64,000 nt of DNA. Origin: G965233625 sp965233625. Lineage in GTDB: Bacteria > Planctomycetota > Planctomycetia > Pirellulales > Pirellulaceae. Below are positions 54,701 through 61,962 of the stretch, one piece after another (within the stretch, counting starts at the first letter, position 1; each line of letters begins with the position of its first letter). The stretch lies in contig OZ247499.1 in the NCBI GenBank assembly GCA_965233625.1, positions 3,596,001-3,660,000 on the forward strand, written 5' to 3'. The notes below the pieces were generated by a model that made no database searches, had not been told where the DNA came from, and saw only the letters and a program-made list of their open reading frames with translations. The position numbers and the translations under genes are program-made.

Positions 54701-55681
54701 GGGCGGTGCTTCATTCAGGTGCGCGGACATCAATGCCGGTAACCCGCGGTTCACATCGAATTCAAATGGCGGTCTGCCCGTGCATAAAGTGAACAGCACG
54801 CATCCGAGCGAGTACACATCCGACGCACTGTCGACCTCTCCGGCTCCACCCCACCGCTCAGGCGCCATGTAGCCGGGTGTACCAACGATTTCCTGACGCC
54901 CTGTTAACCCCTCATCCACCGTTGAATCTGATAGACGGGCCAGTCCAAGATCGAGCAGCTTGACAGTTCCATCCCGGGCCACCATCAGGTTGGAAGGTTT
55001 TACGTCACGATGAACAATGCCTTGCGATTGCGCGTACTTCAACGCCTCTGCAGCCCCGGTAACAATGCTGGCGATGGCGGCGATGGGCAGTGGATGTTGT
55101 TGCCGCAACAATTGATCGAGATTCAATCCGTCGACAAACTCCATCGCCAGGAACATTCTTCCATCACATTCGCCGGCGTCCGTCGCACGGACAATGTTAG
55201 GATGAATCAGCCGCCCGATCGCTTTCGTTTCCCGGTCGAACCGGGCAAGATGCTGAGGCGACGGGTTGCGGTGCTCCGGCAGCAGCTTCAGCGCCACGGT
55301 CTGTTCCAGCCTTGTATGACGGGCGCGATAAACAACGCCCATTCCGCCAGCGCCGAGTTCCTCCAGCAATTCATAGTCGCGGATTCGGCCCGGCGCCCCG
55401 GCCGGTTGCTGAGGATTCTGTGACAACTGGGATGCGATATATTTCCTGACCGAATTCACGACATTATCGCTGTCCCTGTTCAGCGTGTCATCAGATGCCA
55501 CTTTAGCAACAGGTGCAAACCCGGACTCCAGCTCGGTGTAAATAGCCAGACACTTTTCGCATTCGTCCAGGTGAGTAGAAATCCATCCAGCGTCGGTATC
55601 GCTTATAGCGGCTGAGTGGAACTGCCGGATCTGTTGTGGAGAGGGACAGTTCTCCACACGGAATCCTGGGTCCTCTTGCAT
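51773..55681 (-). CDS. Ser/Thr kinase with anti-sigma-like N-terminus and WD40 propeller
   Basis: 1302 residues from ATG 55681. His37, Cys41 and Cys44 (HLDECEKC) form an H-x3-C-x2-C motif as in zinc-binding anti-sigma factors. The kinase domain is at about 102-380: LGAGGMGVVYRARH, ALKLLPE, HRDVKPSN and DLG in place of DFG. A transmembrane helix lies near 428-450 (IGVVVILLLLVLAAAMG). The long C-terminal part (about 560-1290) has WD40-like repeats, for example VVSLAFSPDGKILASGSLDG. An ECF sigma factor gene starts divergently 131 bases away, and a DUF1559 pseudopilin gene follows 24 bases downstream. Confidence 0.9.
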   Translation of the reverse strand: MQEDPGFRVENCPSPQQIRQFHSAAISDTDAGWISTHLDECEKCLAIYTELESGFAPVAKVASDDTLNRDSDNVVNSVRKYIASQLSQNPQQPAGAPGRIRDYELLEELGAGGMGVVYRARHTRLEQTVALKLLPEHRNPSPQHLARFDRETKAIGRLIHPNIVRATDAGECDGRMFLAMEFVDGLNLDQLLRQQHPLPIAAIASIVTGAAEALKYAQSQGIVHRDVKPSNLMVARDGTVKLLDLGLARLSDSTVDEGLTGRQEIVGTPGYMAPERWGGAGEVDSASDVYSLGCVLFTLCTGRPPFEFDVNRGLPALMSAHLNEAPPRVSALRQDVPPEIEELIARMLAKHHADRPGFEEVIATLEPWRRAGNLRELVSGTGTVTLPENLAVTHRGDVPANAALPQQKKPALSFWRSSIGVVVILLLLVLAAAMGTSFIVPADSDAAFVVLINGAKHEAKLTGKSLTVVNRTTGHKYVLTVKKGSLKQRVEPGDYLIHVADASGLHVDTEKFELTDGESVAVRVTLQVNGKADAAGTEIATGAGPVTLLVRGADRQQQPSRKHLALYAEQNTPSLLDFKSTTTPDGSVLAKVGQNTFESSQPVEIYRRGESKPFRTLRNASRWPARTGVIAFSPDGRYLLCTSGKRIQIYLTETLELQQSFELEQIGYYIRRAEWLPDCRGLILLTQSGSFSPQVRYFDLERGIVRKSWSLRCRASDVDMSVSPLGDQVALLTVDGLYIWNRMTGQPVLDKPLTEAKRLDNYHRRGVAWRPDGKQLAVRAGSQAVAVYDTQTWQRLFLCNGAAEVASVLFSPSGDQLLTHYLDDSVRMFSARTGKHNGTWIHVKDNWAAVSPEGHFRGFLDVEDHLEFVVSDGQNGKSLLHPHEFAKKYRRRNDPQKVDFPPKDGWGKPRALVKSETPVFPAPANGLPASLVASPRKMKGLIAWGLESKLPPLPPGFSGSLAVDNQGKVTVQKHPQTPDSSLYAIKQRGIYRRGETKPVLKHGGLRMAFSADGRNFAGLTADGKLDIYSTAQLTLEKSCTWQSHAGLVWAPGGAGILGQFNSRVDYFDWRQDRVVHSYQCDPGEQILTPAAVAPAGDLAAIQTDRKTVVWDYVENQVVATIQDTLPVSPERLHEINGATIQGQQYVFQHAPRAAISSDGKKVALPGAGHRAGIYDTRTGKKVVSCGGHQDRVVSLAFSPDGKILASGSLDGVAKVWDSSTGELLSTQYLIPGALSGGDYDRWVHVSIDGHVAARDELREDPGNLFVFVMRKKGELPREVSPSQFASETGWKNDPQRALQLPR

Positions 55682-55812
55682 CACACACCATTGCAAATCA
55701 GGGGCGAAACTGCACTTGGCAATCACTATACCAGCCTCCCATAAAGTAAACTATTTGACAAATATGCGCGGCCGCGCGGCTTGAATGGATCAATTAAAAA
55801 AGGTCACTCTTA
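55682..55812. promoter_or_regulatory. Divergent promoter region of the ECF-kinase pair
   Basis: 131 bases between the kinase start at 55681 and the sigma factor start at 55813. TTGACA at 55755-55760 looks like a -35 box facing right, but no -10 box at normal spacing follows. TATAGT on the minus strand at 55730-55725 could be a -10 box for the kinase. Both are tentative. Confidence 0.35.
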
Positions 55813-56415
55813 ATGCGCTCTCACCCGACCGATAACACATCGACGACCTGGCTAGGGCGGTTAACCGCGCGAGAGCCGGCGGCCTGGGAACGGCTGCTGG
55901 AACTGTACGGACCGCTTGTGCATACCTGGTGCCGCCGCAAAGACCTGACAGAGGACGAATCGCGTGATGTTCTGCAAGATGTTTTCACAGCCGTTGCCAA
56001 AGGCATTGACACTTTCCGCCACGAAACCAGCAGCGATACATTCCGTGGCTGGCTCCGCGTCGTAGCGAAACACAAAATTGTTGATATAAAGCGGCGCCGG
56101 GCCGGACGCGGAGCGGGAGGAACCACGGCGATGCAGAGGCTCCAGGAATCCCCTCTGGAAGCTGAGACGGGTGACCTGGATGAGGCTGACGAACGCACGC
56201 TGATCGTCCGCCAGGCGCTCCAACTCATGCAGTCTGAATTTGAAACAACCACCTGGCAGGCTTTCTGGGAAGTCGCCGTCAACGGCAAGACCTCCACCGA
56301 GGCGGCCGCCAGCCTTGGGATCACCGCCGGCGCTGTCCGCACCAGCAAATGGCGAGTACTTAAACGCCTCCGGGACGAATTCGCCGGTCTGGAAGATTTC
56401 TTCGATAGCATGTAA
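55813..56415 (+). CDS. ECF sigma factor, divergent partner of the kinase at 51773
   Basis: 200 residues. Region 2: LYGPLVHTWCRRKDLTEDES and FRGWLRVVAKHKIVDIKRRR. Region 4: TTWQAFWEVAVNGKTSTEAA followed by LGITAGAVRTSKWRVLKRLR. It would direct RNA polymerase to a small regulon. The neighbouring kinase carries an anti-sigma-like zinc motif and is encoded divergently, unlike the two other pairs in this window, which are operons. Confidence 0.9.
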   Translation: MRSHPTDNTSTTWLGRLTAREPAAWERLLELYGPLVHTWCRRKDLTEDESRDVLQDVFTAVAKGIDTFRHETSSDTFRGWLRVVAKHKIVDIKRRRAGRGAGGTTAMQRLQESPLEAETGDLDEADERTLIVRQALQLMQSEFETTTWQAFWEVAVNGKTSTEAAASLGITAGAVRTSKWRVLKRLRDEFAGLEDFFDSM

Positions 56416-56769
56416 CGGCTGCCTTCTATACGCTGCGAGCCAATATCTACAAATGCGCCCGGGTTCGATTTCTATCCATCGAATCACTCTTCGCGACACC
56501 AGTAATAGGTAGATCGAGCGGGTGTCACACGATTTTGCCGACGGAATTTCCGCAGGTTGAATTGAGTCGGATCACCCAGTAGCAGATTTCCCGCGGCGGC
56601 TCATTCCAGCGGCGATCTCGCGTGTTTTAGTTTTTTCTGCACGCACAGAAAAAATGCTGTGACACCTTTCCGATCCGCTATTCGACGGCGCCAATCGCAA
56701 GGGCGTCCGCAGCAAAGTCAGGTGATCGCCTGCTTTGGAATTAGCACCCCTCGAACTTAAGGAGAGGAA
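56416..56769. other. Intergenic region downstream of the ECF factor, with a palindrome
   Basis: 354 bases without a convincing gene. The main feature is a perfect 9-base inverted repeat, described separately at 56631. The gene at 56770 has a strong ribosome binding site (AAGGAGAGG at about 56759). Confidence 0.45.
56631..56654. promoter_or_regulatory. Palindrome TTTTTTCTG-N6-CAGAAAAAA
   Basis: The two 9-base arms are perfectly complementary, and the whole palindrome is 24 bases. It lies 115 bases before the start at 56770. It could be an operator for a dimeric regulator. As a hairpin it would be AT-rich and weak, so a terminator function for the ECF gene is less likely. Confidence 0.35.
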
Positions 56770-57294
56770 ATGAACCGCAGTGACCCGACGCTCAATGAAT
56801 TGAATTCCCTGATCCAGGAAGTCACCGCCCTGCAATCTTTGGACAAGCTCAAGCAGTGGCTAGAGGAACCAGTGATTTTCAGGCGGCTCCGCCCCACCGC
56901 TGTGCTGGGTGGCGGCGATCTGAAACTCACCAGTCAGGGGATCGAAGGGACCGCCGTGAGAAGTCTGCTCAAGGCGGAGAAAACGGACGCCATCCGTTGG
57001 GAAAGGCTGAAACGGATCGACTATACGCTATCTCGCCCGACGCCGATGCATTTTGGGCTCGTTGGCTGGCTGATTAACGGCGTGCTGGTCAACGCGGTGA
57101 ATCCCGGTCCGAAACTGCTTTTCTTCCAGACAAACTACGGCGACCGTCGCCTGGAGTGCAATGTTGAGGCTTTGGACCTACGCGATAAACACGTGCAACT
57201 CATGCAAGCGTGCGTGAAAGCCTCCAACAGAATTGTCATTTCTTCACAGAAGGCCAACGTTCAGACAACCACTTTCCCCAGACTCAACGTCTGA
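56770..57294 (+). CDS. Protein of unknown function, 174 residues
   Basis: A soluble protein with no signal peptide. It has a helical start (LNELNSLIQEVTALQSLDKL) and a strand-rich middle (LGGGDLKLTSQGIEGTAVRS), with one mildly hydrophobic stretch (MHFGLVGWLINGVLVNAVN). No family was recognised. AAGGAGAGGAA before ATG 56770 is a strong ribosome binding site, so it is very likely expressed. A small secreted protein gene follows, and a terminator after that closes the unit. Confidence 0.65.
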   Translation: MNRSDPTLNELNSLIQEVTALQSLDKLKQWLEEPVIFRRLRPTAVLGGGDLKLTSQGIEGTAVRSLLKAEKTDAIRWERLKRIDYTLSRPTPMHFGLVGWLINGVLVNAVNPGPKLLFFQTNYGDRRLECNVEALDLRDKHVQLMQACVKASNRIVISSQKANVQTTTFPRLNV

Positions 57295-57346
57295 CCGCCC
57301 GTCCAACGCCGATCCAACTTCAACCAAACCCAAAAGGAAACCACAG

Positions 57347-57700
57347 ATGCACCACACAGTTACCGAACAAACTCTGGCATATCGCGTGAAATTCGCAGCG
57401 CTCGTGGCCATCGTTGTGGCGGGTATGATCTTCTTCCAACCGCACTCTTCTGCCGCACAGAATCGTCGCTGGGTAAGCATAACCATCGAGAACCCTAATC
57501 ATTGTCAGATTAAATACGCGCTGAACGGGAAGGTCAAAACACTGCCAGCGGGATACAGCTTGAAGCACACGGGCTGGACGAATGGTCTACCCGAGATCAA
57601 GTTCCATGATGGTGCTGGTGGATGGAAAGAATATCGTCTCGAAAACGACGACTACACGTTCCGCTGGAAACACGGACGACTGCGTCTCTACCGCAAGTAG
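57347..57700 (+). CDS. Small secreted protein of unknown function
   Basis: 117 residues from ATG 57347, with AAGGA upstream. A long N-terminal region ends in a hydrophobic signal segment (FAALVAIVVAGMIFF), with a cut likely near SSAAQ. The mature part of about 85 residues is strand-rich (RWVSITIENPNHCQIKYALN, then YRLENDDYTFRWKHGRLRLY), basic and rich in Trp and Tyr, like a small beta-sandwich. No family was recognised. A terminator follows at 57761. Confidence 0.7.
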   Translation: MHHTVTEQTLAYRVKFAALVAIVVAGMIFFQPHSSAAQNRRWVSITIENPNHCQIKYALNGKVKTLPAGYSLKHTGWTNGLPEIKFHDGAGGWKEYRLENDDYTFRWKHGRLRLYRK

Positions 57701-57760
57701 TAAAAAACCTCGACACGCAGTGCCAGCCAGTTCGGGACAGCCCACTCTGCGCAGACCGCG

Positions 57761-57791
57761 AGCTCCGGGGGAATGCCCCCGGAGCTTGTTT
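57761..57791 (+). terminator. Rho-independent terminator
   Basis: AGCTCCGGGGG (57761-57771) pairs perfectly with CCCCCGGAGCT (57776-57786) around a 4-base loop AATG, and TGTTT follows. It terminates the unit 56770-57700. Confidence 0.8.
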
Positions 57792-57870
57792 GATATCGCC
57801 TGATTCTTTGAAAGGCGTCCGGTTGCGAATCCTGATCATTGCGAGTGGAACGTTCGCATCACGGAATCAG

Positions 57871-60375
57871 CTACTGCGGCTTGGCGATCCGCGGCTCGGT
57901 CTTGGGTAGTTTCCATTTGCGGATTGCGAAGTCGATGCCTGGGGAACTGCCGCCGGTTGCGGTGTGGCGGCCGCCTCCGCCTGATAAGGCGTAGGCTCCA
58001 TCGGGTGAGAACTTTGTGGACCAGACCCAGTCGCGATGTCCCGTATAGGTGGTCAGCAGTTCGCCTGTACTGACATCCCAGACGCGCACTTTGCCGTCGT
58101 AACTGCCGCCGATCGCTAGGCGGCCGTCGGGCGAAATATCGACGCTGGTGCCGTTGTCTCCCCCCTTTAAAGATCGCACAACCTTGCCGCTTTCAAGGTC
58201 CCACAACTGCACGCTAGAGCCGGATACGCAAGCCGCGATTTTGCCTGAGGGCGAAAAGTCGATGTCCCAGATCCAGTTCCGCTGTGTTTTGAATTCGCGG
58301 AGCAGCTTGGCTTCTTCCAGGTCCCAGAGTCGCATGGTTTTATCGTAACTACCCGTCAAAGCCCGCTTGCCATCCGGTGAGATTGCCACACAACGGATCC
58401 AGCTCTTATGCCCCTTCAACTGCATCAGTTCCTCACCCGTGGAAATACGCCACAACCGCGCGACCCCGTCGCGGCCGCCTGTGAGAGCTACATCGCCGTT
58501 GCTGGATATGGCAACGTCATAAACGGTGGCGGTGTGTTCTTTAAACTCACGCAACAGCTTACCGGTAGCAATGGACCAGACACATACGGCGCCGCCCGTT
58601 GAACCCGTAATCGCATGCTCACCATCTGGCGTCACCGCCACCGTGAATATTTCTCCTGGCGCCTCCCGCTGCCCGGAATCGCCCGGATTCTGGGGCATTG
58701 CCGAAGTATCGAACTTACGCAGCATTTTACCGGAACTGGCATTCCAGACCCGCACCGAACGGTCACCGGTTGGCCAGCCGCTGGCAGAGACAATCAGCTT
58801 CGAGTCCGGCGTGATTGCAAGCGCGTTGACCGGCCCGGTATGCCCCTTAAACTCGCTTAGCAAAGACGGATGGCGGGGTTTCTGCAGATTATCCTTTTCC
58901 TTACGGATCCTCTCTCGCAGCAGGTCGTCAGGCTTCACAAGTTGTACACGCTGTAGTGGAGCTTCCGCCTCGGCAGGTTGAACCACGTTTGCCCCATTGC
59001 CTTGTTGCGCCTTTTTCTTCTTACGCTGCCCACCCTTGCGTTGCCCAGCGTTGTCAGCGACTGCAACCTGATCCGCAGCCGCATTCTCAGGTGCTTCTTC
59101 AGACAGCGAAACCGTCCCCGCGTAAAGGCCGCCAAACCCGGCGACCATCAGTACGAGAGATAAGGCCGCCGCCACAAGTGCGTACCGCGTGGTGAATGTT
59201 CGCTTGAAGGGCGGTGCTGCGATTGGCGTTGCTTCATTGCTTAACTGCGAAAGAACCTTTGCGACTTCGGCAGAGGTGGAATATCGCTGATCGGGATCTT
59301 TGCTCATCAGCTTATCGATGACACCGGTGAGCGCTGCGGGGATTTCCTTGCAGGTCTCACGGATGGGCGTAGGCTGATCTTCGCGGGTGCGTTGCAGGAC
59401 GGCGTTCGTATTCTCAGCCTCAAAGGGCGCCCGCCCGGTACATGCGGCGTACAACACGCTGCCAAGGCTGAACAGGTCCGCACGGTGGTCGACGGCCTGG
59501 CCGGCTGCCTGTTCTGGCGAGATGAATTCTGGCGTGCCATGCACAACATTGCTTTCGTGCACCCCGGAGTTTGCTAATGGATGGGCGAGTCCGAAGTCGC
59601 TGATCTTGATCCGGCCCGTTTCTTTGTCGATCAACAGGTTCGCCGGTTTGATATCGCGATGAACCACACCCGCGGCGTGCGCCGCTGCCAGTCCTGAAGC
59701 GGTTTCGGCGCCGATGCGGGCGACATCCCGCCAGGCAAGCCGCCCATCTTGCTGCAGCTTGTCCGCCAGCGATATTCCATCAACAAACTCCATCACGATA
59801 TAGGGGTACGTGCCGGACTCTTCGATGGCGTGGATCGCGACAACATTGGGATCTTGAATCGCCGCCACTGCCCGGGCTTCCTGACGGAACTGCGTTGCCG
59901 AACCGGGGCGCTGCCTGAGCGATTCCGTGATCCGCTTGATCGCCACGCGTCGCTGAAGCGATGTATCAAACGCCTCGTAAACCACGCCCATGCCTCCGCG
60001 ACCAACCTGCGAGATGACCTGGTACGGTCCGATACTGTCTGGCATCTCCGTGTTTGAAGCGTCGATGTTTTTTCTGGAACGGCTCCGCGAACGGACCACC
60101 GCATCCGTTGGTTCGCAAAGCGATTCGATGGCTGCAGAAAGGCAGGTTGATTCGCGGAACCGGGGCGCCGTGCCGCCGTGCAGATGATCGCGGATGGTGT
60201 CCCATTGCTCGCGGTCCGCCGTAACCGTTTCGAGACGGCGCTGACAGCGATGACACTCATCAAGGTGCGTGATCCATTCCGGCTGGGCAGGGGCGTCATC
60301 CAGGAGCACACGCAGCTGCTGGTCGTCCAGACACGTACCCGTGGCGCCTGGTTTGCGCTGATCTAACTGGTTCAT
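57871..60375 (-). CDS. Ser/Thr kinase with anti-sigma-like N-terminus and WD40 propeller
   Basis: 834 residues. His37, Cys41 and Cys44 (HLDECHRC) form the H-x3-C-x2-C motif at exactly the same positions as in the kinase at 51773. The kinase domain is at about 117-380: VGRGGMGVVYEAFD, VAIKRI, HRDIKPANLL and DFGLA. A transmembrane helix follows near 405-425 (LVAAALSLVLMVAGFGGLY). About seven WD40 repeats lie at 510-820 (for example VYDVAISSNGDVALTGGRDG and IRCVAISPDGKRALTGSYDK). The start overlaps the upstream ECF sigma factor gene by 4 bases (ATGA), so the two are translated together. Confidence 0.93.
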   Translation of the reverse strand: MNQLDQRKPGATGTCLDDQQLRVLLDDAPAQPEWITHLDECHRCQRRLETVTADREQWDTIRDHLHGGTAPRFRESTCLSAAIESLCEPTDAVVRSRSRSRKNIDASNTEMPDSIGPYQVISQVGRGGMGVVYEAFDTSLQRRVAIKRITESLRQRPGSATQFRQEARAVAAIQDPNVVAIHAIEESGTYPYIVMEFVDGISLADKLQQDGRLAWRDVARIGAETASGLAAAHAAGVVHRDIKPANLLIDKETGRIKISDFGLAHPLANSGVHESNVVHGTPEFISPEQAAGQAVDHRADLFSLGSVLYAACTGRAPFEAENTNAVLQRTREDQPTPIRETCKEIPAALTGVIDKLMSKDPDQRYSTSAEVAKVLSQLSNEATPIAAPPFKRTFTTRYALVAAALSLVLMVAGFGGLYAGTVSLSEEAPENAAADQVAVADNAGQRKGGQRKKKKAQQGNGANVVQPAEAEAPLQRVQLVKPDDLLRERIRKEKDNLQKPRHPSLLSEFKGHTGPVNALAITPDSKLIVSASGWPTGDRSVRVWNASSGKMLRKFDTSAMPQNPGDSGQREAPGEIFTVAVTPDGEHAITGSTGGAVCVWSIATGKLLREFKEHTATVYDVAISSNGDVALTGGRDGVARLWRISTGEELMQLKGHKSWIRCVAISPDGKRALTGSYDKTMRLWDLEEAKLLREFKTQRNWIWDIDFSPSGKIAACVSGSSVQLWDLESGKVVRSLKGGDNGTSVDISPDGRLAIGGSYDGKVRVWDVSTGELLTTYTGHRDWVWSTKFSPDGAYALSGGGGRHTATGGSSPGIDFAIRKWKLPKTEPRIAKPQ

Positions 60376-60965
60376 TGCAGATTTCTTTCGATTTCGGTGA
60401 CGTGTTTTTTGATGCGAGCCACAACGCGGCTCTTCGCGACGTAGACCGCGCCTTCGCTCATCTCAAGCTGCAGAGCGACTTCACGGGCCGGAATTCCGTC
60501 CACTGCGGTCTTCCAGAAAGCCTGCCAGGTTGAATCACCAACCACCGCACGCACTTTCTCCGCAGCCAACGAGAACAGTTGCCGCTGATACTGCCGTTCC
60601 CAAAGCTCCGATTCGTCAGCCGGATCAGGCGCATTGCGCAGCAGGTCCATCATGCCGCTATCGCCCGGAACCGCCGGAAGCCGGTCCTGCTTCTGAAGAA
60701 AATCGTAAAGCTTGTTGCGGACAATGCCGTACAGCCAGCTTCGAAAGGCGCCCTTATCCGGATCGAAGGTCAGCGGGCCATCCGCAACCATCCGCAGCAC
60801 ATCCTGAGAGATGTCCGCTGCGTCGGCCTCTTGCAGACCTCGACCGCGACACATCCCGTAGATCGCCGGGGCATACAACTCTACAAACTGCCGCCACGCC
60901 TCGTCGTCGCGCTTATCGTGCAGACGAAGGAGTAAAGTGGAGCGGGTTGTAGGAGCATGCAGCAT
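60372..60965 (-). CDS. ECF sigma factor, coupled to the kinase at 57871
   Basis: 197 residues. Region 2: CRGRGLQEADAADISQDVLR and FRSWLYGIVRNKLYDFLQK. Region 4: TWQAFWKTAVDGIPAREVAL followed by LEMSEGAVYVAKSRVVARIK. It is close in layout to the two other ECF factors in the window. The 4-base overlap with the kinase gene indicates equal expression of sigma and its probable regulator. Confidence 0.92.
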   Translation of the reverse strand: MLHAPTTRSTLLLRLHDKRDDEAWRQFVELYAPAIYGMCRGRGLQEADAADISQDVLRMVADGPLTFDPDKGAFRSWLYGIVRNKLYDFLQKQDRLPAVPGDSGMMDLLRNAPDPADESELWERQYQRQLFSLAAEKVRAVVGDSTWQAFWKTAVDGIPAREVALQLEMSEGAVYVAKSRVVARIKKHVTEIERNLQ

Positions 60966-61181
60966 ATTTCGCCTCTCTGCCTATTCATTCCTGCCGCGTT
61001 CGCCATTCCTTACACGCAAAATCTCTTTTTTCGAGGAAATCCATCGAGTTCGAATGAGAATGAACTGTCCATCCTATCCGGACACGCCGCATCTTTGCCA
61101 ATGACCGGAAAGTCCCGCGACTGACACACAATGCGCGGGATGCCCCATCTGCACGGTCGCAATGGAAGGTGCGGCTAACAG

Positions 61182-61535
61182 CTACTTCGTCTCGCCAGCA
61201 GACTTGCCCATCTTCGACGGACGCTCAGAAAGGGTGCAGCTTAACAACAGTGCTACGACGAGTCCGGCGAACATCAGCGACATGATTTCGCCGTCACGGT
61301 TAGCGAAAAGCGCCCACAGGCAGATGAAGATTCCGAGATAGCAAAGTCCGCGTGCCAGCTTGAAGATGAGGTTAAGCCACGAATCCAGCCAACCAGAATT
61401 TATCGCGCTGACAAACGCAAGAACCGCAGCCGCCGCCAGCCAGACAAGCGGGTAATTCGATCCTGCACCCGCCATATACACAAACAGAACGGACGTGATG
61501 CCGGCGAGAACCGCATTGAAAATCCGGGTCGTCAT
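61182..61535 (-). CDS. Small four-helix membrane protein
   Basis: 117 residues with four hydrophobic segments: FNAVLAGITSVLFVYMAGAG, LVWLAAAAVLAFVSAIN, GLCYLGIFICLWALFA and LMFAGLVVALLLSCTL. No family was recognised; it resembles small transmembrane proteins with a repeated two-helix plan. It stands alone on the minus strand. Confidence 0.55.
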   Translation of the reverse strand: MTTRIFNAVLAGITSVLFVYMAGAGSNYPLVWLAAAAVLAFVSAINSGWLDSWLNLIFKLARGLCYLGIFICLWALFANRDGEIMSLMFAGLVVALLLSCTLSERPSKMGKSAGETK

Positions 61536-61962
61536 CGTTAAGCCGTTACGAAATAGAGTGCTGCCCCGCCCGGATTTCTGAACCGTTCAGATGGACCAGA
61601 GAGCGGCCCATCTTAGACAGTGAATGCCCTGCCTGCCACACTGCGGCTTTTTCCAGGTGCGGATACGAAGTTGTGGCGTTATCCAGGCGCAACTTCTCGT
61701 CCCCTCGCCCCTTTGGGGAGAGGGTTAGGGTGAGGGGGGTACAGAATCCGTCCCTTAACAACGCTTTGCGGAGCGTGAACCGGACGGATGAAAGCTTCTC
61801 GTGGCGCGAAAGAAATAGAAAGCGGACTCGCTCTCATCTGGCCTTCGGCCTGTCTTCCCCCAGAGGGGCGAAGAGGGAATACCGATCTCTAAAGTTTCTG
61901 GGCCATTGACGGGCGATACCAACATGAAACCGTTCTCACCGCTGCGTTACAGGGCTAGCCTG
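61536..61962. other. Intergenic region with GC-rich repeat
   Basis: About 430 bases without a convincing gene. The second copy of the GC-rich repeat is at 61701-61737. A degenerate similar stretch (CCCCCAGAGGGGCGAAGAGG) lies near 61857. A leftward frame at 61546-61761 crosses the repeat and encodes the artefact peptide PLTLTLSPKGRG, so it is not regarded as a gene. Confidence 0.6.
61701..61737. repeat. GC-rich intergenic repeat, copy 2
   Basis: This copy is in the opposite orientation to the one at 39641-39677, with 35 of 37 positions identical. It contains the palindromic core CCCCTTTGGGG. The repeat is in a gene-free stretch, as is the first copy. Confidence 0.75.

Noticed and set aside
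61546..61761. 71-codon leftward frame with PLTLTLSPKGRG
   Set aside because: The peptide is a known artefact of translating a GC-rich intergenic repeat, which is present at 61701-61737.
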